A stretch of DNA of 64,000 bases, taken from assembly GCF_049896245.1 (NCBI RefSeq), contig NZ_JAFCTX010000003.1, positions 1 to 64,000 of the forward strand, given 5' to 3'. The notes under the pieces are model-generated. The model had not been told where the DNA came from. It made no database searches and saw nothing but the letters and a program-made list of their open reading frames with translations. This DNA comes from Cypionkella sp049896245. GTDB lineage: Bacteria > Pseudomonadota > Alphaproteobacteria > Rhodobacterales > Rhodobacteraceae. Position numbers and translations under genes: made by a program. Shown here one piece after another: positions 43,413 through 51,495 of this stretch (position 1 is its first letter; each line of letters opens with the position of its first letter).

Positions 43413-44416
43413 TCGGCTCGGGGGCTGCAATCTTCGGCTGCGCCGGGCTGTCCCTGACCGCAGCCGAGCGGGATTTCTTCCGCGACTATAATCCTTTGGG
43501 TTTCATCGTTTTCGCGCGGAATGTTGAGACTCCAGAACAACTTATCCGCCTGACCGCCGAGTTGCGCGACTCTGTTGGCCGCGATGCCCCGATCCTTGTT
43601 GATCAAGAGGGTGGCCGCGTGCAACGCCTGCGCCCGCCTTATTGGCGCGAATGGGCTGCCCCGCTGGATACTGTTGAAAAGGCCGGAGCCAACGCCGCTA
43701 AAGCCATGGCGCTGCGCTCGCTGGTGATCGCCGCTGAACTCCGCGCCGTTGGCATCGACGCCAACTGCGCCCCTGTTGCTGACATTGCCGGCCCCAATAC
43801 CCACCCGTTCCTGCGTAATCGCTGCTACGGTCAAGACGTGGAAACCGTCACCCAAATCGCCCGCGCCGTCGCCGATGCGCATCTGGAAATGGGTGTGCTG
43901 CCTGTGGTCAAACACATGCCCGGCCATGGCCGCTCGGTCAACGACACCCATCACGATCTGCCCACTGTCACAACGGATCGGGCGGCCCTGACCGCCACCG
44001 ACTTCGCCCCGTTTCGCGTGCTGGCCGATCTGCCGATGGCGATGACGGCGCATATCATCTTCTCGGCCTATGATAATTTGCCCGCAACGCAGTCGCCCGC
44101 GATGATCAAGGCGATCCGGGATGAGATCGGCTTTGCGGGCCTGCTGATCACCGACGATCTGAACATGCAGGCGCTGGCGGGCAGTTTGGCGCAGCGGACG
44201 GCGCGCTCGATGGCTGCGGGCTGCGATGTAGCACTGCATTGCAAGGGCGATATGGCCGAAATGCTGGAAGTCGCCGAAGCTGCTGGCGTGATGACCGAGG
44301 CCTCCCGCGCCCGCGCGACGGCCGCGCTTGCGCAACGCCGTCCGGCTAAATCCGTTGACATCGCCGCGCTGGAGGCTGAGTTTTCGGCTCTGCTGGGCGA
44401 AGGTGCGCATGGGTGA
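43409..44416 (+). CDS. nagZ: Beta-N-acetylhexosaminidase (NagZ)
   Basis: A 335-residue GH3 enzyme of peptidoglycan recycling. GFIVFARNVETPEQL, ILVDQEGGRVQRLRPP, and the catalytic-loop KHMPGHGRSVNDTHHDLP are typical; DDLNMQAL is the C-terminal motif. Overlaps the SPOR gene by four bases and scpA by eight. Confidence 0.93.
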   Translation: MIGSGAAIFGCAGLSLTAAERDFFRDYNPLGFIVFARNVETPEQLIRLTAELRDSVGRDAPILVDQEGGRVQRLRPPYWREWAAPLDTVEKAGANAAKAMALRSLVIAAELRAVGIDANCAPVADIAGPNTHPFLRNRCYGQDVETVTQIARAVADAHLEMGVLPVVKHMPGHGRSVNDTHHDLPTVTTDRAALTATDFAPFRVLADLPMAMTAHIIFSAYDNLPATQSPAMIKAIRDEIGFAGLLITDDLNMQALAGSLAQRTARSMAAGCDVALHCKGDMAEMLEVAEAAGVMTEASRARATAALAQRRPAKSVDIAALEAEFSALLGEGAHG

Positions 44417-45206
44417 AACGGATACCGACGATTGGGGCGCGGCGACGCGCATTCCGGCTGCCGAGAGGCTGGCCTCGGAAGCGCTGATCATTGATGTCGA
44501 TGGTTTTGAGGGGCCATTGGACCTTTTGTTGATGCTGTCGCGCACGCAAAAGGTCGATCTGCGCAAAATCTCGGTGCTGCAACTGGCCGAGCAATATCTG
44601 GTCTTCGTGTCGCGTGCAGCCGCCCTGCGGATTGAACTTGCCGCAGATTATCTGGTGATGGCGGCTTGGCTGGCCTTTCTGAAATCCCGTCTGTTGCTGC
44701 CGCCCGAACCCGGAGAAGCTGGACCTTCGGCAGAGGATTTGGCAGCGCATCTGGCGTTCCAGTTGGAGCGACTGTCGGCGATGCGCGAGGCCGCTGCCCG
44801 CCTGATGGGTCGTGATCAACTGGGCCGCGATTTCTTTGCACGCGGTGTGCCCGAGGACGTTACCCGCAAGGTCACGGTCAGCTATACCGCGACCCTGCTC
44901 GATCTGATGCGTGCCTATGCCCGCACCCGCACCCGTGATGAATTCCGCCCCTATGCCTTTGATCGTCAAGATGTCTATACCATGGAAGACGCGTTGGAAC
45001 GGATGCGCGGCTTGCTGGGTTATGTGGGGGAATGGTCGGATTTGACCAGCTTCATGCCCGAAGGCTGGGAGGTTTCCCCCGCCCGCCGCAGATCGGCCAC
45101 TGCCGCGCATTTTGCCGCCATTCTGGAAATGGCAAAGCGCGGTCAGGTGCAGATCAAACAAGGTGAGATGTTCGCCCCCCTGATGATCCGCAGGACAACG
45201 CCATGA
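44409..45206 (+). CDS. scpA: Segregation and condensation protein A
   Basis: A 265-residue kleisin: LIIDVDGFEGPLDLLLMLSRT, KVDLRKISVLQLAEQYL, AAWLAFLKSRLLLP near the N-terminus. It links SMC heads with ScpB. Start at 44409 chosen by family N-terminus. Confidence 0.94.
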   Translation: MGETDTDDWGAATRIPAAERLASEALIIDVDGFEGPLDLLLMLSRTQKVDLRKISVLQLAEQYLVFVSRAAALRIELAADYLVMAAWLAFLKSRLLLPPEPGEAGPSAEDLAAHLAFQLERLSAMREAAARLMGRDQLGRDFFARGVPEDVTRKVTVSYTATLLDLMRAYARTRTRDEFRPYAFDRQDVYTMEDALERMRGLLGYVGEWSDLTSFMPEGWEVSPARRRSATAAHFAAILEMAKRGQVQIKQGEMFAPLMIRRTTP

Positions 45207-45844
45207 GCGATCCGATTGAAAAAAGCCTGTTCGAAGCGCCGCCGATGGGCGAGCAGGAACGCATGGTCGAAGCCATCCTGTTCGCCTCGGCCGAGCCCGT
45301 GACTCTGGCCGAGTTGGTCAAGCGGATGCCGCATGGTTGCGATCCCGCCGAGGCTCTGCTGACCCTGCGCCGTCGCTATGACGGGCGGGGGGTGAACATG
45401 GTCAAGGTTGGCGATGCTTATGCCTTCCGCACCGCCGCCGACCTTGGGCATTTGATGCAAAAGGAAAGCGCCGAGCAGCGCAAACTGTCGCGCGCGGCGA
45501 TTGAGACGCTGGCGATTGTGGCCTATCATCAGCCGGTGACGCGAGCCGAGATTGAGGAAATTCGCGGTGTCGCGGTCAGTCGGGGCACCGTGGATCAGTT
45601 GTTGGAACTGGATTGGATCAGGCTGGGTCGTCGGCGGATGACTCCGGGGCGTCCAGTGACCTTTGTGGTGACGGATCACTTTCTTGACCATTTCGGGCTT
45701 GAATCCGCCCGCGATCTGCCGGGCCTGAAGGAACTGCGCGCTGCCGGGCTTCTTGATAGCCGCCCCTTGCCGGGTGGGCTGACCACCCCATCTGAAGACG
45801 AAGAACAGCCCAGCACCGGGCAGAGCGAATTGTTTGAGGACTAA
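45203..45844 (+). CDS. scpB: Segregation and condensation protein B
   Basis: A 213-residue protein with two winged-helix domains: EAILFASAEPVTLAELV, LSRAAIETLAIVAYHQPVTRAEIEEIRGV, and GRPVTFVVTDHFLDHFGL. ATGA overlap with scpA. Acidic C-terminal tail. Confidence 0.95.
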   Translation: MSDPIEKSLFEAPPMGEQERMVEAILFASAEPVTLAELVKRMPHGCDPAEALLTLRRRYDGRGVNMVKVGDAYAFRTAADLGHLMQKESAEQRKLSRAAIETLAIVAYHQPVTRAEIEEIRGVAVSRGTVDQLLELDWIRLGRRRMTPGRPVTFVVTDHFLDHFGLESARDLPGLKELRAAGLLDSRPLPGGLTTPSEDEEQPSTGQSELFED

Positions 45845-45847
45845 GCC

Positions 45848-46051
45848 ATGGATCGCATCATTCAGATGATCTTGAACAAACTTTTGGGGCGGCTGGTCAA
45901 TACCGCCGTCAACAGGGGTGTTGATTATGCGGCGCGTCGGGGGAAGTCCCCCGATGATATGACGCCCGAAGATCATGCACAGGCCGGCGCGGGCAAGGAA
46001 ATGGCCAAACGCGCCCGCCAAGCGGCCAAGCTGACCCGCCGCATCCGCTAA
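45848..46051 (+). CDS. Small conserved basic protein after scpB
   Basis: A 67-residue protein (MDRIIQMILNKLLGRLVNTA, basic C-terminus AKRARQAAKLTRRIR). Function unknown. It follows scpB by three bases and precedes a terminator, completing the operon. Confidence 0.75.
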   Translation: MDRIIQMILNKLLGRLVNTAVNRGVDYAARRGKSPDDMTPEDHAQAGAGKEMAKRARQAAKLTRRIR

Positions 46052-46054
46052 AGC

Positions 46055-46081
46055 AAAAGGCCCGCCAATGGCGAGCCTTTT
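46055..46081. terminator. Bidirectional terminator
   Basis: AAAAGGC-C-CGCC-AAT-GGCG-A-GCCTTTT, one mismatch in the stem, between the convergent scpB operon and the methyltransferase gene. Confidence 0.8.
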
Positions 46082-46098
46082 GTCGCAATATCGAAAGC

Positions 46099-47076
46099 TT
46101 AGCGCGCGCGACGACCGCCGCGACGCCCCGAAGTGGCCGCCGTTGCCGCAGCCGAAGCCTCGGCAAAGGTCGCCCCAGCCTCAACAGCCTCCAGCACCTT
46201 GGCGAACCTGATCCACTCACCACCATTGGCATCATGGTTCATCAGGAAGTTGGCGGCGCGAATGGCTTCCATCTCTGGCAGACGCACCGGGTTCATGATT
46301 GCCGAAGTCATGCCTGCGCCAATCGCCATCGGCAAAAACGCCGCGTTGATGCCGTGACGATGCGGCAGGCCGAACGATATGTTCGATGCCCCGCAAGTGG
46401 TGTTGACGCCCAATTCTTCGCGCAGACGCCGCACCAAGGCGAACACTTGCTGGCCAGCCGAACCCATCGCGCCGACGGGCATCACCAGCGGATCAACCAC
46501 GATGTCATGCGCCGGGATGCCAAAATCTGCGGCACGTTCGACAATCTTTTTCGCCACTGCAAACCGCACATCGGGGTCTTGCGAAATCCCGGTGTCGTCG
46601 TTGGAAATCGCCACTACCGGCACGTTGTATTTTTTCACCAGCGGCAGAACCAGTTCCATGCGGTCTTCTTCGCCCGTCACCGAGTTCAGCAGCGGACGGC
46701 CCTCGCAGGCCATCAATCCAGCCTCCAACGCGCCGGGAACCGAAGAGTCGATGCACAACGGCACATCGACCACGGCTTGAATCCGCAGGATCAATTCGCG
46801 CATCAGTGGCGGCTCGACAAAATTGTTGTCGGCATAGCGCGGGTCTTCTGCCATTTTGTTGGTGAACACCGCCCCCGAGTTCACGTCCAGAACGTTGGCA
46901 CCGCAGGCGACCTGCTCTAGCGCGTCGCGCAGAACGGTTTCAAAATTGCCCGCTTCCATTTCGGCTGCCAGCTTTTTGCGGCCCGTCGGGTTGATGCGCT
47001 CACCGATGACGCAGAACGGTTCGTCAAAACCGATGATCACGGTTTTTGTTTTGGATTCGATAACGGTACGGGTCAT
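46099..47076 (-). CDS. Methyltetrahydrofolate:corrinoid methyltransferase family (pterin-binding)
   Basis: A 325-residue TIM-barrel protein related to dihydropteroate synthase and MetH/AcsE methyltransferases: FCVIGERINPTGRKKLAAEM, ANVLDVNSGAV, DSSVPGALEAGLMA, GRPLLNSVTGEEDR. It would pass a methyl group between tetrahydrofolate and a corrinoid protein. Its partners in the operon are a MetF-like reductase and a small protein; no corrinoid protein or methyltransferase for a substrate is adjacent. C-terminus is arginine-rich (GRRGGRRAR). Confidence 0.85.
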   Translation of the reverse strand: MTRTVIESKTKTVIIGFDEPFCVIGERINPTGRKKLAAEMEAGNFETVLRDALEQVACGANVLDVNSGAVFTNKMAEDPRYADNNFVEPPLMRELILRIQAVVDVPLCIDSSVPGALEAGLMACEGRPLLNSVTGEEDRMELVLPLVKKYNVPVVAISNDDTGISQDPDVRFAVAKKIVERAADFGIPAHDIVVDPLVMPVGAMGSAGQQVFALVRRLREELGVNTTCGASNISFGLPHRHGINAAFLPMAIGAGMTSAIMNPVRLPEMEAIRAANFLMNHDANGGEWIRFAKVLEAVEAGATFAEASAAATAATSGRRGGRRAR

Positions 47077-47091
47077 TCTTAAACCTTCTCT

Positions 47092-48006
47092 TTAAGCATT
47101 TGCGGGCACACCAGCGTCGCCGCCATTTTCAGTAACCCAAGCCGCATTGGTCTTAATGCCGCCCAGCGGGAAGAAGTGAACGTGCTCAACGCCAAAAGCC
47201 GAATTAGCCGCTTTGTGCGCGGCGAGGCCCGAGATAAACTCGGTCGGCTCATAGGGCAGCAGCAGTTTCGTCACATCCATAGCACGTTTTTGCAGCACGC
47301 GCAGCGAAGCACCCACGCCACAGGAAATCGCGAATTTGATCAAGGTTTGCAGCTTGGCGGGGCCTGCCACACCGATATGGATCGGCAGATGCACGCCGGC
47401 CTCGGCCAAGTGGTTGGCCCAGGCGATCACCGGACCCGCCTCAAAGCAGAACTGCGTCGCAATCGCCATTTTCGCATCCGAGCGTTCAGAAAACGCCTGT
47501 TTCCACTTCAAAGCCTGCATGACGATGGCATCGCCGCCGTCTTTGTCGATGTCCTTGTTGCCCTCGGGGTGGCCAGCGACATGCAGACGCTCAAAACCAT
47601 CGAACAGCCCGGTTTCCATCAACTGCATCGAGCTGTCAAAATCACCAGCAGGGGTGTTGACACCACCGCCAAGCAGCAGGGCTTGCTTGACGCCCGCCTC
47701 GGTCTGATAGCGCTTGATCCAGTCGGCCAAGGTGGCCTTGTCATGGATGATGCGCGCCGGAAAATGCGGCATCACGTCAAAGCCTTCGCCTGCGATGCGC
47801 TTGGCGGTGGCCACCATATCTTCAATCGGCGTGCCCTCGATATGGGCGATATACACGCGGGTGCCTTTCGGCAGCAAGGCGCGGAAATCTTCCACCTTTT
47901 CGGCGGTGCGCGGCATCACTTCGATCGAATAGCCTTTCAGAAAGGCCTCATTCGCATCGGTGTTGGCGGCGGGTTTAGTGTCTTTGCGGAAAAAGCTCAG
48001 TGCCAC
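47092..48006 (-). CDS. Methylenetetrahydrofolate reductase family protein
   Basis: A 304-residue MetF-like protein (SIEVMPRTAEKVEDFRALLP, HIEGTPIEDMVATAKRIAG, HVAGHPEGNKDIDKD). It uses a GTG start after AAGGGAGGCCCGC. The family reduces methylene-THF to methyl-THF; the divergent branch here is typical of demethylation clusters in Rhodobacteraceae. Co-transcribed with both neighbours. Confidence 0.85.
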   Translation of the reverse strand: MALSFFRKDTKPAANTDANEAFLKGYSIEVMPRTAEKVEDFRALLPKGTRVYIAHIEGTPIEDMVATAKRIAGEGFDVMPHFPARIIHDKATLADWIKRYQTEAGVKQALLLGGGVNTPAGDFDSSMQLMETGLFDGFERLHVAGHPEGNKDIDKDGGDAIVMQALKWKQAFSERSDAKMAIATQFCFEAGPVIAWANHLAEAGVHLPIHIGVAGPAKLQTLIKFAISCGVGASLRVLQKRAMDVTKLLLPYEPTEFISGLAAHKAANSAFGVEHVHFFPLGGIKTNAAWVTENGGDAGVPANA

Positions 48007-48026
48007 GCGGGCCTCCCTTAGAACGG

Positions 48027-48329
48027 TCAGGCTTGCGCCCAGCCCTCGGCGTTGATCAGCGTTTTCAGGCGCTCGGTGTCATAGGTGGCGTCAAGACGGG
48101 CGGCCTCGGCAGCGGCGACCTCGGCGGCTTCGCCTTCCACCGGATAGGGATCGGCTTTGCGCCATTCGGCCAAGTAAGCGTCGGCACCTTTAGCGCCGAT
48201 TTTCATCGCACAACGGTCAATCGCTTGCTCAAACCGCTCGGGCAGTTGCACCTTAGACGCAGACCGCCCCTTACCGACAATCACCTGTGCCGGAATATCG
48301 CGCCAAAACACTACTGTTACATCCGGCAT
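48027..48329 (-). CDS. Small 'virulence factor'-annotated protein of C1 clusters
   Basis: A 100-residue protein (MPDVTVVFWRDIPAQVIVGK; VQLPERFEQAIDRCAMKIGAKG). In Rhodobacteraceae such proteins accompany MetF-like and methyl-THF methyltransferase genes and carry a historic 'virulence factor' label without evidence. It heads the three-gene operon. Start at 48329 after GGGGGAATCAGCT. Confidence 0.75.
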   Translation of the reverse strand: MPDVTVVFWRDIPAQVIVGKGRSASKVQLPERFEQAIDRCAMKIGAKGADAYLAEWRKADPYPVEGEAAEVAAAEAARLDATYDTERLKTLINAEGWAQA

Positions 48330-48590
48330 AGCTGATTCCCCCATCTATTTTGTCTCCTGTTCTATGCGGCGATACGCGACACATACGGTCGGTTTTCGAC
48401 ATAGAACATGCTTGTAGCGACCACGCTTGTTGCTAGCGACAAACAGGGCGTGCGACCAGAGCCTGCGGATGGAGAAATTTTCATCATCTGTATGAATGCT
48501 CAGATCACGTTTGCTGATGGGTCGGGCAGGGTGCTTGCCACTGACCGGTAACGCGACTACCTTTGAGGCAACCACCAATGGAGGGCGATT

Positions 48591-49724
48591 ATGGCGCCCG
48601 AGCGTCCCCTGGGGGCGGACGCGATGCGAACAGCGGTCGAGGCACCAAGTGCTTTCCGCGAAACTGACCCGTCGGCCCCCCCAGGCCTGTGGTCCAAGGG
48701 GCTTTATGCTGCCGTGGACTTAGGCACAAATGCGTGCCGCATGTTGATTGCCCAACCAAAGGGCAGTCAGTTTGTGGTTGTGGACAGCTTTTCTAAGACT
48801 GTCCAACTGGGCGCGGGGCTGGAAGCCTCGGGCCGGCTTGGTCGTGCCTCAATGGGGCGCACGATGCAGGCGTTGCGGATTTGCCAGAAGAAGATTGAGC
48901 AGCATGGCGTGACGCGGATGCGATTTGTCGCAACCGAAGCCTGCCGTCGGGCGCGCAATTCCAAAGAGTTCATGCGGCAGGTGAGGCGCGAAACTGGGCT
49001 GATTGTCGAGATTATTCCGGCCGAGGAAGAAGCGCGGTTGGCGGTGATTTCTTGTGCGCCGCTGGTCAATCGCTCGACTGAACAGCTTTTGGTGGTCGAT
49101 ATTGGCGGCGGATCAACCGAACTGGTCTGGATTGATCTGTCGGCGGTGGCCCCCGAAGATCGGCCAAAGTCGATCATGCGGCTGCACCGGGGCTTTCAGG
49201 TGGAGCCTGCGGGGGCGCGGGTGGTGGATTGGATTTCGGTGCCGCTGGGGGTGGCGACGCTGAAGGATCAGTTTCAGGATGTCGAGGATGACGCGGCGCG
49301 GTTTGCGTTAATGAGTTGGTTTTTTGAGGAGAATCTGGCATCGTTCAGTCCCTATGCCTCGGCGCAAAAGCGTGAGGGGTTTCAGATTATCGGCACCTCG
49401 GGCACCGTCACCACGGTGGCGGCCAGCTACTTGGGCCTGCGGCGGTATGATCGCACCAAGGTCGATGGCTTGCAGATGACCAGCGATCAGATTGATCTGG
49501 TGATCCGGGAATATCTGACGCTGGGGCCGGAGGGGCGGCGCAATGATCCGCGGATTGGCCGTGACCGACATACGCTGATCATGTCCGGCGCGGCTATCCT
49601 TCAAGCGCTTATGCGGATATGGCCAACGGATAGCCTCTCTGTTGCAGACCGTGGCCTGCGTGAAGGGCTTTTGTATGCACAGATGAGCGCCGATGGCGTG
49701 TTAGAGGACGGGCCGTTCGAATGA
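48591..49724 (+). CDS. Ppx/GppA family phosphatase
   Basis: A 377-residue ASKHA-fold protein: YAAVDLGTNACRMLIAQP, RFVATEACRRARNSKEF, LLVVDIGGGSTELVW, IGTSGTVTTVAASYLGL. It may degrade polyphosphate or pppGpp. Its 3' end overlaps rlmE by four bases, a usual alphaproteobacterial pairing. A preceding region (48330–48590) shows no gene. Confidence 0.9.
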   Translation: MAPERPLGADAMRTAVEAPSAFRETDPSAPPGLWSKGLYAAVDLGTNACRMLIAQPKGSQFVVVDSFSKTVQLGAGLEASGRLGRASMGRTMQALRICQKKIEQHGVTRMRFVATEACRRARNSKEFMRQVRRETGLIVEIIPAEEEARLAVISCAPLVNRSTEQLLVVDIGGGSTELVWIDLSAVAPEDRPKSIMRLHRGFQVEPAGARVVDWISVPLGVATLKDQFQDVEDDAARFALMSWFFEENLASFSPYASAQKREGFQIIGTSGTVTTVAASYLGLRRYDRTKVDGLQMTSDQIDLVIREYLTLGPEGRRNDPRIGRDRHTLIMSGAAILQALMRIWPTDSLSVADRGLREGLLYAQMSADGVLEDGPFE

Positions 49725-50488
49725 CCGAGAAAACCACATCAGGGAAGAGCACGTCCGGTCGGGGCCAGCGCGAGCTGCGTGTGCGGGTCAAAACCGCCAA
49801 GGGCCGCAAGCTGTCCTCTACGCTGTGGCTAGAGCGGCAGTTGAACGACCCTTACGTCATCCGCGCCAAGAAGGAAGGGTTACGGGGCCGGGCGGCGTAT
49901 AAGATTGCCGAGTTGGATGAGAAATACGGCTTCCTCGTGCCGGGGGCGCGGGTGGTGGACCTTGGCTGTGCGCCGGGGGGCTGGTGTCAGATCGCGGTGA
50001 AGCGGGTTAATGCTTTGGGCGACAACCCTAAAAAGCCGATTGGCACCGTGCTGGGCATTGATCTGCAAGAGATTGAAAGCATCGCGGGCGCGCAAATTCA
50101 CCAACTGGATTTCCTCTCGGATGAGGCGGATGCCTTGGTCAAGGGCTGGTTGGGCGGCAAGGCTGATGTGGTGATGTCAGATATGGCGGCCTCGGCCTCG
50201 GGGCATAAGGGCACCGATCACTTGCGCATCATCGCGTTGATTGAGGCGGCTTTGGCGTTTGCCTTTGACGTGCTGGAAGAAGGCGGCACGTTTATCGCCA
50301 AGGTTCTGGCGGGCGGCGCGGAAAATGAGATGCAGGTGCAGTTGAAAAAATCGTTCAACAAGGTTGCCAATGTGAAGCCGCCAGCGAGCAGGGCGGATAG
50401 TTCTGAGAAATTTGTCGTGGCACAGGGCTTCCGAGGTAAGGCGACGCTGACCGGATCTTTCGCACCACGTTCCGAGGATGAAAATTGA
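49721..50488 (+). CDS. rlmE: 23S rRNA (uridine-2'-O) methyltransferase
   Basis: A 255-residue RrmJ/FtsJ enzyme. SAM motif VVDLGCAPGGWCQIAV and the K-D-K-E catalytic set: Lys in GRAAYKIAEL, Asp in VVMSDMAASASGHKGTDH, Lys in FIAKVLAGG, Glu in SSEKFVVAQGFRG. It methylates U2552 of 23S rRNA. Coupled to ppx/gppA. Confidence 0.95.
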   Translation: MTEKTTSGKSTSGRGQRELRVRVKTAKGRKLSSTLWLERQLNDPYVIRAKKEGLRGRAAYKIAELDEKYGFLVPGARVVDLGCAPGGWCQIAVKRVNALGDNPKKPIGTVLGIDLQEIESIAGAQIHQLDFLSDEADALVKGWLGGKADVVMSDMAASASGHKGTDHLRIIALIEAALAFAFDVLEEGGTFIAKVLAGGAENEMQVQLKKSFNKVANVKPPASRADSSEKFVVAQGFRGKATLTGSFAPRSEDEN

Positions 50489-50543
50489 TCTGCCGCGATT
50501 AAGCGGGTTGCAGAAACAATCCTGAACCCTGCGAAAAACAAAA

Positions 50544-50565
50544 GGCGCCCAGTCGGCGCCTTTTT
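50544..50565. terminator. Terminator between rlmE and the DUF882 gene
   Basis: GGCGCC-CAGTC-GGCGCC followed by TTTTT on the plus strand, and AAAA before it, so it can work in both directions. Confidence 0.85.
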
Positions 50566-50601
50566 GCTTAAATGTTGATCGACCTTGCGCGAAAACCCGC
50601 C

Positions 50602-51171
50602 TCAGCCGCCCCAGGTGCGGATCGGACCGCAATCCATATGCACGAAGTTCGAACCGTAGTAATGGCCGACACCACCCGCCGAACAGGCCTCTGCCGCCTT
50701 GGCCATCTGGCTGACCGAACGCGATTTCAACCGCAAGTCAGCCGCCATACCCTTCATGTGCAAAGAGTGCTTGGCTACTCCGCGCGAATGCGAGCGCAAC
50801 ATCGCGTTGGTCGCCGGGCTGCGATAGCCCGACAGCAGCATGTAGGGCTCGCGGACATCCAGCAGGCGGTGTGCGGCTGCGATGATGTCATAGTTGCGGG
50901 GGTCCATCCCAACCACTTCGTCCGAGCGCCAATCGCGCATGAAGTGGTTGATTTCTTTGGTCACTTCCGGGATGTATTCGCCTTCGACCCAATAGATCGT
51001 GTCGATACTTTCCCCGGTGCGACCCGAATACATCCGGATCCGTCGAATATCGCCTGCGCCCCTCAGAAGGCCGAAAGCATTGGAGTAAGTCGGTGCGGCG
51101 ATTACAGCAGTTGCCGCAAAAACCCCAAGCAGCCCACGCCGCGAGATCACGTTCGATGTCATATTCGCCAT
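50602..51171 (-). CDS. DUF882 / YcbK-family protein with twin-arginine signal
   Basis: A 189-residue protein starting MANMTSNVISRRGLLGVFAA, a Tat-like signal. The catalytic domain has SGYRSPATNAMLR, SLHMKGMAADLRL and HYYGSNFVHMDCG, the zinc D-Ala-D-Ala carboxypeptidase-like pattern of DUF882. Probably a periplasmic peptidoglycan hydrolase. ATG 51171 or 51162 are both possible. Confidence 0.85.
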   Translation of the reverse strand: MANMTSNVISRRGLLGVFAATAVIAAPTYSNAFGLLRGAGDIRRIRMYSGRTGESIDTIYWVEGEYIPEVTKEINHFMRDWRSDEVVGMDPRNYDIIAAAHRLLDVREPYMLLSGYRSPATNAMLRSHSRGVAKHSLHMKGMAADLRLKSRSVSQMAKAAEACSAGGVGHYYGSNFVHMDCGPIRTWGG

Positions 51172-51495
51172 TCTTTGCGCCTGTCCCGTCGCTGGTCTTT
51201 GACCGCCTGAAGTCGCGGTTCTGTTCGTCACTTCATCCCCAAGTGCTGGCCACCTTATGGCACAGCTTGCGGTGAAGCCAAAGAGCAGAATGGCCGCCGA
51301 ATCCAAGTCTGGCAGCAATAGGCAAAAAATTGCTGAAAATGAGGGAACCAAGTGGGGATTTCCGTATCTGCCTTATTCGTGGCGAATATGCGACAATCGC
51401 TGGGTTAGTCGCGCCCTCTGCGCAGGCAGATGCGTTAACACGAGTTTACAGTTTCAACGATTTCACCCAAGCTTTTCAAAGTAAACCACTATCAG
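51172..51495. other. Divergent intergenic region between DUF882 and L,D-transpeptidase
   Basis: 324 bp with a T/A-richer stretch around 51320–51400. Frames here translate into sequences with no similarity. No certain promoter or RNA was found. Confidence 0.4.

Noticed and set aside
48027..48329. Virulence determinant
   Set aside because: Only a legacy database name; context is C1 metabolism.
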